7,662 bases of DNA from positions 1-7,662 of the forward strand of contig JBQCDV010000125.1 of the NCBI GenBank assembly GCA_051960855.1, in the 5' to 3' direction. Shown in pieces: positions 1 through 5,127 of this stretch. The notes beneath the pieces are model-generated. The model had not been told where the DNA came from. It was given only the letters and a program-made list of their open reading frames with translations, and searched no databases. The translations under genes were made by a program, and so were the position numbers. Source of the stretch: JBQCDV01 sp051960855 (GTDB taxonomy: Bacteria; Actinomycetota; Actinomycetes; JAJZTN01). The number at the start of each line of letters is the position of its first letter. Positions within the stretch are counted from its first letter, which is position 1.

Positions 1-171
1 GTGATCGCCTTCGGTGACATGCCGAACGACCTGCCGATGCTCGCCTGGGCCGGCCACCCGTGGGCGATGGCGAATGCCCACCCCGACGTGCTCGCCGCGG
101 TGGACCATGTGACAGTGACGAACGACGAGGACGGCGTGGCTGTCGTGCTCGAAGACGAGCTGCTCGGGTAG
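1..171 (+). CDS. HAD-superfamily (Cof-like) phosphatase, 3' end only
   Basis: The open frame from the left edge to TAG at 169-171 gives 56 residues, the C-terminal end of a protein whose start lies outside the window; the GTG at base 1 is probably an internal Val codon. It opens with GDMPNDLPML, which matches HAD motif IV (GDxxND) of Cof-type hydrolases, where the acidic residues bind the catalytic Mg2+. The next part, with AMANAHPDVLAAVDHVT and NDEDGVA, is the usual Cof-family tail. Family knowledge suggests a cytosolic phosphatase acting on sugar phosphates or other small phosphorylated metabolites. The substrate cannot be read from this fragment. The stop lies 10 bases before the downstream transporter start, so the two are probably cotranscribed. 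Confidence 0.85.
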   Translation: MIAFGDMPNDLPMLAWAGHPWAMANAHPDVLAAVDHVTVTNDEDGVAVVLEDELLG

Positions 172-174
172 GAG
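171..174 (+). promoter_or_regulatory. Ribosome binding site of the cation efflux gene
   Basis: GGAG lies 7 bases before the ATG at 182 and overlaps the last base of the upstream stop codon. This supports ATG 182 as the start and coupled translation with the HAD gene. Confidence 0.6.
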
Positions 175-181
175 CGCACGC

Positions 182-1099
182 ATGGCGCATGAGCACTCCC
201 ACGGGCCGTCCCCCGATGCGGACCGGCGCCTGCTGTCCCTGGCGCTGCTGCTGATCGTCGGCTTCATGGCCGCCGAGGTGGTGCTGGGACTCGTCTCCGG
301 CTCCCTCGCGCTGATCGCCGACGCCGGTCACATGCTCACCGACGCCGCGGCGATCGGGCTCGCGCTGGTGGCGATGCGGCTGGCGCAGCGGCCGGCCTCC
401 GGCTCCTACACCTACGGGTGGCGACGGGTGGAGATCCTGTCCGCCCAGCTCAACGGCCTGACCCTGCTCCTGCTGGCCGTGGTCTTCGTGATCGAGTCGG
501 TCCGCCGGTTGGTGCACCCACCCGCAGTCGAGGGCGGCGTCGTTCTGGCCGTGGCTCTTGTCGGCATCGTCGTCAACCTCGCAGCCGCCTGGCTACTCAG
601 CCGGGCCGATCGTCGCAGCCTCAACGTCGAGGGGTCTTTCCAGCACATCCTCACCGACCTCTACGCCTTCATCGGCACGGCGGTCGCGGGACTCGTGGTG
701 CTGCTGACCGGGTGGGTGCGTGCGGACGCCGTCGCCTCTCTCGTCGTGGCCGCACTGATGGCACTCGCCGGCTACCGGCTGGTGCGTGAGAGCGGCCGGG
801 TCTTCCTCGAGGCGTCCCCACGCGGTCTCGACCCCGGCGCGGTGCAGCAGGCGATGCTGGCCAGCGACGGCGTCCGGCAGGTGCACGAGCTGCACGTGTG
901 GGAGGTGACCAGCGGCTTCCCGGCGCTGTCGGCGCACGTGCTGGTCGACGTCGACTCCGACTGCCACACCCGGATGCTGGAGATGCGGGAGATGCTGCAC
1001 GAGCGCTTCGGCATCTCCCACACGACGTTGCAGGTGGAGCACTTCCAGCCGGAGCTGCTGATGCCGACGTTTCCCGGCGAGCGGCGGCCGCCGCACTGA
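182..1099 (+). CDS. Cation diffusion facilitator, zinc-type (CzcD/ZitB-like)
   Basis: A 305-residue inner-membrane metal/proton antiporter of normal CDF length. A short His-rich N-terminus (His3, His5, His7) precedes six hydrophobic segments at about 17-38, 40-65, 85-106, 117-139, 153-178 and 182-201. The transport-site signature HxxxD occurs twice: His50/Asp54 in TM2 (AGHMLTD) and His155/Asp159 in TM5 (FQHILTD). This His-Asp/His-Asp pattern is typical of Zn2+ (also Cd2+/Co2+) exporters such as ZitB and CzcD. From about 205 the cytoplasmic ferredoxin-like domain follows, with HELHVWEVTSG and HTTLQVEHF. By family knowledge it exports excess Zn2+ in exchange for protons. The start is supported by GGAG 7 bases upstream. 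It probably shares a transcript with the HAD gene. No metal-sensor gene or operator is visible in the window, and the exact metal is inferred. Confidence 0.93.
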   Translation: MAHEHSHGPSPDADRRLLSLALLLIVGFMAAEVVLGLVSGSLALIADAGHMLTDAAAIGLALVAMRLAQRPASGSYTYGWRRVEILSAQLNGLTLLLLAVVFVIESVRRLVHPPAVEGGVVLAVALVGIVVNLAAAWLLSRADRRSLNVEGSFQHILTDLYAFIGTAVAGLVVLLTGWVRADAVASLVVAALMALAGYRLVRESGRVFLEASPRGLDPGAVQQAMLASDGVRQVHELHVWEVTSGFPALSAHVLVDVDSDCHTRMLEMREMLHERFGISHTTLQVEHFQPELLMPTFPGERRPPH

Positions 1100-1142
1100 C
1101 GGCTGCCACGCCCGGCCTGCCTCCCGTTTCGGTACCGGCTGC

Positions 1143-1150
1143 TCTAGTGA
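1143..1150 (+). promoter_or_regulatory. Possible promoter -10 of bpa
   Basis: TCTAGTGA lies 11-19 bases before GTG 1162 and contains two overlapping weak -10-like hexamers (TCTAGT, TAGTGA). No clear -35 is seen. Transcription from here would start within a few bases of GTG 1162, giving a very short leader. The call is weak and rests only on position and partial consensus. Confidence 0.3.
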
Positions 1151-1161
1151 AGACTTGGAGC

Positions 1162-1761
1162 GTGACCTTCCCGACCGATCCGCTGCAGCAGTCCACCCAG
1201 CACCCCGACGCGAACGCCGTTGGCGACGGCGAGGGACGCTCCCACGTCGTGATCGTCGGTCCCGACGGGATGGCGGTCAGCCCCCTTAACGGGGACAGCG
1301 AGGATGGGGAACGGCCGGTCACGGAGCTCGTGGAGCAGCCGGCCAAGGTCATGCGGATCGGCAGCATGATCAAGCAGCTGCTGGACGAAGTGAAGTCGGC
1401 TCCCCTCGACGAGGCCAGCCGAGCCCGGCTCAAGGAGATCCACGAGTCCTCGATCAAGGAGCTGGAGAAGGGCCTCGCCCCGGAGCTCGTCGAGGAGCTG
1501 CAGCGGATCACGCTGCCGTTTGCCGACAACAGTGTGCCGACGGAGTCCGAGCTGCGGGTCGCCCAGGCGCAGCTGGTGGGCTGGCTGGAGGGGCTGTTCC
1601 ACGGCATCCAGACGGCGCTGTTCGCCCAGCAGATGGCGGCCCGAGCGCAGTTCGAGGAGATGCGGCGGCGGGCCCTGCCGGGCGGTCCGGCCCTGCCCGG
1701 AGCCGGCCGGCCGATGCCCGGCGTCCCTGACGAGGGTCACGCCACCGGCCAGTACCTCTGA
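1162..1761 (+). CDS. bpa: Bacterial proteasome activator Bpa (PafE)
   Basis: A 199-residue cytosolic protein of the DUF2587 family. In Mycobacterium tuberculosis the homologue (Rv3780) forms a dodecameric ring that opens the 20S proteasome gate without ATP. The conserved helical core runs from about 53 to 170, with LVEQPAKVMRIG, MIKQLLDEV, PLDEASR, IKELEKGLAPEL and the strongly conserved QLVGWLEGLFHG block (137-148) leading into TALFAQQMAARAQ. A Gly/Pro-rich linker then leads to the C-terminal GQYL (196-199), the HbYX-like docking motif that inserts into the 20S alpha ring. The first 50 residues are acidic and poorly conserved. The start is uncertain: GTG 1162 is preferred, and in-frame GTG 1147 would add five residues. 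The GGAG at 1157-1160 is too close to GTG 1162 to act as a normal ribosome binding site. The stop-codon segment is repeated three more times directly downstream. No proteasome subunit gene is in the window. Confidence 0.92.
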   Translation: MTFPTDPLQQSTQHPDANAVGDGEGRSHVVIVGPDGMAVSPLNGDSEDGERPVTELVEQPAKVMRIGSMIKQLLDEVKSAPLDEASRARLKEIHESSIKELEKGLAPELVEELQRITLPFADNSVPTESELRVAQAQLVGWLEGLFHGIQTALFAQQMAARAQFEEMRRRALPGGPALPGAGRPMPGVPDEGHATGQYL

Positions 1762-1838
1762 GGGCCGCGCCACCGGCCAGTACCTCTGAGGGCCAGTACC
1801 TCTGAGGGCGGGGCCACGGGCCAGTACCTCTGAGGGCC
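1741..1838 (+). repeat. Tandem copies of the bpa stop-codon segment
   Basis: The 19-base unit GGCCAGTACCTCTGAGGGC, which encodes Gly-Gln-Tyr-Leu-stop at the end of bpa, occurs four times without mismatch, starting at 1747, 1775, 1791 and 1819. The repeat is longer between copies 1 and 2: bases 1741-1766 and 1769-1794 are identical. Copy 4 (1813-1838) matches that longer unit except for one base. Copy 3 keeps only the right part, consistent with loss of 12 bases from a 28-base unit. Only copy 1 lies in the annotated gene. The rest looks like duplication of the gene end into the intergenic space. Confidence 0.95.
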
Positions 1839-1861
1839 GGGCCTCCGGACCCTTTCCGGCC
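1835..1861. terminator. Hairpin after the bpa repeats, possible terminator
   Basis: GGCCGG (1835-1840) can pair with CCGGCC (1856-1861) around a 15-base loop. It lies just past the last stop-segment copy and may end bpa transcription. There is no T-tract, as is common in actinobacteria. Confidence 0.35.
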
Positions 1862-1882
1862 GTCCCACCGGCCTGGTCGAGG

Positions 1883-1941
1883 GAAATGGGTCAGTAACCG
1901 CAGTCCTGCCGGCCTGAGACCTGCTGTTCGTGACCCATTTC
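1883..1941. repeat. 59-bp inverted repeat, long extended hairpin
   Basis: GAAATGGGTCA (1883-1893) is a perfect 11-bp inverted match to TGACCCATTTC (1931-1941). Inside, after a symmetric 6/6-base internal loop, 1900-1905 can pair with 1918-1924 with one bulged base, leaving a 12-base loop. The element lies between two convergent genes. It may be a shared terminator or mRNA 3'-end stabiliser. No target-site duplication or coding content is seen. Confidence 0.6.
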
Positions 1942-1970
1942 GGCGGGTCCTGAGCGACCGGGGCCGTTCC

Positions 1971-1988
1971 GACCCGTTCCGACGGGTC
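1971..1988. terminator. Hairpin terminator between convergent genes
   Basis: GACCCGT (1971-1977) and ACGGGTC (1982-1988) form a perfect 7-bp stem around a TCCG tetraloop, a UNCG-type loop that is unusually stable in RNA on the + strand. It lies 12 bases beyond the stop codon of the - strand ligase gene and after bpa, so it could act on transcripts from either side. A tandem 10-base repeat, CCGTTCCGAC at 1964 and 1974, forms part of it. No T-tract is present. Confidence 0.5.
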
Positions 1989-2000
1989 CGGAGCCGCCGG

Positions 2001-3701
2001 TCAGCCCCCTGTCGCCTGGCGCACCAGTCGGTACTTCTGCACCTTGCCGGTCGTGGTGGTCGGCAGCTCCGCAGCCTCGACGAAGACGATCCGCCGAGGC
2101 ACCTTGAAGGCCGCCACCCGCTCCCGGCACCACCGCACGAGTTCGTCCTCACCGACCGTCGCCCCTGGCGACCGGACCACCCAGGCCCAGCCGACTTCAC
2201 CGAGCCGTTCGTCCGGAATGGCGGCGACGTAGGCCTGCTCCACCTCGGGATGCGCGGTGAGGACCTGCTCGACCTGCTTGGGCGCGACCAGCTCCCCGCC
2301 GACCTTGAACAGCTCGCTGCTGCGCCCGGTTAGCTCAAGGTAGCCGTCGGGTCGGACCCGTCCCAGGTCGCCCGTCCGCAGCCAACCTGTCTCGTCGATC
2401 AGCGCGGCCGTCCGCTCCGGGTCCCGGAAGTACTCGCGCGTGACGATGGGGCCCCGCACCGTCAGCTCGCCCTCCTCCCCGGGCGGCAGCACCTCGCCGG
2501 AGAAGGGGTCGACGGTGCGGTACTCGGCAAGGACGCCGTTCATGTCGGGTAGTGCGGCCAGGCCGCCGAGCTTGAACTGCCCCACGGTCTCGGCCACCAG
2601 CTCGAGCGGGTCGCCTGGCAGGGTCAGAGCGGTGGCGGCCGATACCTCCGTCTGCCCGTAGCCGGTGAAGACCTGCCGTGGCTGCAGGTACTTCTCGATC
2701 TCCTGCCACAGCCGCACCGGCGCCGCCGCGGCCGCGGAGAAGACCGACTCGAGGCTCGAGGTGTCGTAGTCGTGCCGGCTGGCCTCCTCGACGACGGCGA
2801 GGCTCATGGTCGGGACGAAGAGGACCTCGGAGATCCGGTGCCGCTCGATCGACTGCAGGATGCTGCGCGGGTTGAAGACGGGGTGCGGAACGATGGCGCC
2901 CCCCGCGAACAGCACCGCCAGCAGCCCCTCGATGTAGCCGAAGACGTGGTACATCGGCAGCGAGAAGCCGATGCGCCACCCGTCGGCGAAGGCGCGGTGG
3001 TAGGCCGAGCCGTAGGCGCTGCGCAGGACCATGTCATGGGTGAGGACCGCGCCCAGCGGATGCCCGGACGTGCCCGAGGTGAAGACGATGTCGCACGCGT
3101 CATCGGGGGAGGCGCTGCCTTCTAGGGCCCGAACGGCGCCCGCGTCGGCTCCGCGCCCGAGGTCGGCGAGCCCGTCGAGGTCCATCGCGCCGGGGCGCTT
3201 GCTGTTCTCGACGAGCACGACGTGGCGCAGCGCGGGCAGCGCCGTGGCGTCCACTCCGGTCTCCCAGCCGGGGGCGATGGCGTCCAGCGTGGCGAGATGG
3301 TCGACGCCGATCGCCTCGTCGATCGAGACGAGCACGCGGGCACCGGACGTGGCGAGGACCGTGGCCAGCTCGGGAGCGCGGTAGGCGAAGTTGATGGGGA
3401 CCGCAGTGGCGCCGAGCCGCGCGATCGCGAGCTTGACCGCGACGAACTCCGGCCGGTTGTCGACCAGCATCCCGACGCAGTCGCCGGTGCGGACGCCCAG
3501 CTGGTAGAGCCCGGCAGCCAGTGCGCGCGACCACTCCTGCATCTCGCGGTAGCTGTAGATGCGGGCGTCGGTGATGACGAACGGCCGGTCCGGGGTGCGT
3601 CCGGTCGTGACGTCGTAGCGCTGCGCCAGCGTCATCGGTGTCCACGCGCCGAGCTGCTGCTCGAGCTGCTCCCGGCGCTGCGTCACGTCCTCGTCGGCCA
3701 T
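2001..3701 (-). CDS. Fatty-acid/acyl-CoA ligase-type AMP-binding enzyme (ANL superfamily)
   Basis: A 566-residue cytosolic enzyme expected to activate a carboxylic acid with ATP to an acyl-adenylate and pass it to CoA. Length and motif order fit ANL ligases: P-loop TSGTSGHPLG (208-217), YGQTE (348-352), TGDLG with Asp445 for ATP ribose binding, hinge region GRSSELFKVGGE (459-470), and a C-terminal TTGKVQK with the expected adenylation Lys553. Two motifs deviate: the usual P-loop Lys is Leu216, and the hinge motif has Ser-Glu where Lys-Asp is common. The start is uncertain. ATG 3701 is preferred because TACAAC lies 6 bases upstream; GTG 3734 would add 11 residues and has a distant AGGAGG. The gene is divergent from the GH26 gene and convergent with bpa. 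It has no beta-oxidation neighbours here, so the acid substrate is unknown. It resembles FadD-type enzymes but no specific FadD can be assigned. Confidence 0.88.
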   Translation of the reverse strand: MADEDVTQRREQLEQQLGAWTPMTLAQRYDVTTGRTPDRPFVITDARIYSYREMQEWSRALAAGLYQLGVRTGDCVGMLVDNRPEFVAVKLAIARLGATAVPINFAYRAPELATVLATSGARVLVSIDEAIGVDHLATLDAIAPGWETGVDATALPALRHVVLVENSKRPGAMDLDGLADLGRGADAGAVRALEGSASPDDACDIVFTSGTSGHPLGAVLTHDMVLRSAYGSAYHRAFADGWRIGFSLPMYHVFGYIEGLLAVLFAGGAIVPHPVFNPRSILQSIERHRISEVLFVPTMSLAVVEEASRHDYDTSSLESVFSAAAAAPVRLWQEIEKYLQPRQVFTGYGQTEVSAATALTLPGDPLELVAETVGQFKLGGLAALPDMNGVLAEYRTVDPFSGEVLPPGEEGELTVRGPIVTREYFRDPERTAALIDETGWLRTGDLGRVRPDGYLELTGRSSELFKVGGELVAPKQVEQVLTAHPEVEQAYVAAIPDERLGEVGWAWVVRSPGATVGEDELVRWCRERVAAFKVPRRIVFVEAAELPTTTTGKVQKYRLVRQATGG

Positions 3702-3713
3702 GGTGTGGTTGTA
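3702..3713 (-). promoter_or_regulatory. Possible leaderless promoter -10 of the ligase gene
   Basis: On the - strand TACAAC (3713-3708) is followed by six bases and then ATG 3701. It matches the TANNNT-type -10 except at the last base, at the distance expected for transcription starting at the start codon. It would lie inside the coding region if GTG 3734 were used. Confidence 0.3.
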
Positions 3714-3785
3714 CACCTGCACGTGTTCCGGCACCAGGCCCGCCGACGACGGCCCCTCCTGCTGCGAAGCGCGCGGCTCCTCGCC

Positions 3786-3791
3786 GACAAT
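3786..3791 (+). promoter_or_regulatory. Possible leaderless promoter -10 of the GH26 gene
   Basis: GACAAT is followed by six bases and then GTG 3798, so transcription would begin at or next to the start codon. It lies in the 96-base divergent intergenic region, and no convincing -35 is seen. Confidence 0.35.
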
Positions 3792-3797
3792 GAAGAG

Positions 3798-5057
3798 GTG
3801 TCACGGGGATGTCGTCTGCTGTCGCCGGTCGCAGCTGCAGCGATGCTGCTGGCACTGGTCGCGTGCTCGTCTCCGGATCCGATGCCAGCCAAGGCGACCC
3901 CGGCTCAGGCGACTCGGGTTCACGCCTCCCCGACTCCGGCCGCGGCCGAGCAGACAGGTCAGACCCAGCAGCCCGCGCAGCAGCACCGCCTGCCGCCGGT
4001 CCCTCGCGACGGGACCGTGCTCGCCGGAGTGCAGCTGGCGTGGGACGTCGACACACCTGCCGACTACATCGCCCGCACCCAGGTGCGGCCCGCGGTCTAC
4101 GGCGATTTCGTCGACTTCCCGCTGTCAGCGACCGCCCTCGGCTCGCTACGGCAGCGAGCGGCTGTCCTCCGCACCGCGGGGGCTGCCCTGTTCCTCACGG
4201 TCGAGCCGACCTCCGGCCTCACGGCGGTGACTCCGACGGCTGCGGCAGCGTTCGCCCGCCAGCTGCACGAGGCGGTGGGCGACCTGCCGGTCTACCTGCG
4301 CTTCGCCCAGGAGATGAACGGCTCCTGGTACCCCTGGGGTGAGCAGCCAACGGAGTTCATCTGGGCCTTCCGAGCGCTCGCCGCCGCCGTGCATACGGAG
4401 CCCGGGACGGTGGCGATGGTGTGGTCACCGGCCTATGGCGGCGGCTACCCCTTCGCCCGGGGCGTGCACCGAGCAGCCGACGGTACCCCGGACTTCGCCG
4501 TTCTGGACACGACCCACGACGGCCGCCTCACCGCCGCCGACGACCCCTATGCGCCCTACTACCCCGGCGACGACGCGGTGGACTGGGTGGGCCTGACCGA
4601 CTACTTCTGGGGACTTCGCTACCCGTGGGGCGCCAACGAGCTGCCCGACGCCGGCCGTCTCGCGGCCCAGCTGACGGGGACGTACCGCGGGCCCGGCGGC
4701 GACGAGAGTGCCGTGCCGGACTTCTACGCGACCTACGCCGTCGCTCACCGCAAGCCGATGGCACTGTCCGAGACGGCGGCGCTCTGGAACGCCACCACCG
4801 GTGCAGCTCCGGGCGGTCCCACCGAGGTCCAGGTGAAGTCGGCGTGGCTGCGCCAGGTCTACGACCCGCGCAACGAGACACGCTTCCCCCTGCTCAAGCT
4901 CGAGCTGTGGTTCGAGCACGACAAGCCGGAGGCGGAGGCTCACGGCGACCGCATCGACTGGGGCATCGGGCACGAGGCACGACTGGTCGATCTGCTGCAC
5001 CTCCTCGTCGCCGGACCGTCCAGCCGCTACGTGCAGGCGCCGCTGCCCACTTCCTGA
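3798..5057 (+). CDS. Secreted lipoprotein glycoside hydrolase, GH26-like (beta-mannanase/lichenase type)
   Basis: A 419-residue predicted lipoprotein. Residues 1-22 form a signal peptide (basic VSRGCR start, hydrophobic core) ending in the lipobox LVAC, with Cys23 as the lipidation site. A Pro/Ala/Gln/Thr-rich flexible linker runs to about 70. The catalytic barrel has the GH26-like acid/base block RFAQEMNGSWYPWG (Glu172) and a later candidate nucleophile, Glu325, in KPMALSETAAL. An EF-hand-like calcium loop, DTTHDGRLTAAD (237-248), precedes the DPYAPYYPGDDAVDWVGLTDYFWG block. The expected role is cleavage of a beta-1,4-mannan or mixed-linkage beta-glucan outside the cell, anchored to the membrane. 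The Gln before Glu172 replaces the His usual in GH26, so activity or substrate may differ. GTG 3798 is chosen because it gives a compact signal peptide; a longer in-frame reading upstream to 3222 lies antisense to the ligase gene and is not credible. The polysaccharide substrate is inferred only from family. Confidence 0.83.
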   Translation: MSRGCRLLSPVAAAAMLLALVACSSPDPMPAKATPAQATRVHASPTPAAAEQTGQTQQPAQQHRLPPVPRDGTVLAGVQLAWDVDTPADYIARTQVRPAVYGDFVDFPLSATALGSLRQRAAVLRTAGAALFLTVEPTSGLTAVTPTAAAAFARQLHEAVGDLPVYLRFAQEMNGSWYPWGEQPTEFIWAFRALAAAVHTEPGTVAMVWSPAYGGGYPFARGVHRAADGTPDFAVLDTTHDGRLTAADDPYAPYYPGDDAVDWVGLTDYFWGLRYPWGANELPDAGRLAAQLTGTYRGPGGDESAVPDFYATYAVAHRKPMALSETAALWNATTGAAPGGPTEVQVKSAWLRQVYDPRNETRFPLLKLELWFEHDKPEAEAHGDRIDWGIGHEARLVDLLHLLVAGPSSRYVQAPLPTS

Positions 5058-5114
5058 CGCCACACCCTTCCCGAACGCCGCACCGGGGCTTGCTCGCCGT
5101 CGCCGGCTGCGGGC

Positions 5115-5120
5115 TAGGTT
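5115..5120 (+). promoter_or_regulatory. Leaderless promoter -10 of the aminotransferase gene
   Basis: TAGGTT fits the actinobacterial TANNNT -10 consensus and lies 7 bases before GTG 5128. No Shine-Dalgarno sequence precedes the GTG. This is the best leaderless candidate in the window and decides the start over TTG 5119, which overlaps the hexamer. Confidence 0.5.
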
Positions 5121-5127
5121 GCCGCCC

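Noticed and set aside
898..1161. The bpa frame is open upstream to an ATG at 898.
   Set aside because: The extension overlaps the cation transporter coding region in another frame, is Ala/Arg-rich shadow sequence, and would make the protein much longer than known Bpa.
669..1773. Two - strand open frames opposite the cation transporter and bpa.
   Set aside because: Both are Ser/Arg-rich or Leu/Arg-rich shadows of genes with strong family matches on the + strand.
1741..1838. Repeats after bpa considered as a CRISPR array or recombination attachment site.
   Set aside because: The copies nearly abut or overlap, spacing is 28/16/28 with no unique spacers, and no integrase or cas genes are present. 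They are simple duplications of the gene end.
1883..1941. Inverted repeat considered as a miniature transposable element.
   Set aside because: At 59 bp it is too short, no target-site duplication is visible at its edges, and it sits where a terminator is expected.
3222..3797. The open frame of the GH26 gene extends about 190 codons upstream, over the ligase gene.
   Set aside because: It lies antisense to the well-conserved ligase N-terminus, and a complete lipoprotein signal peptide begins at 3798. The extension is a GC-rich shadow frame.
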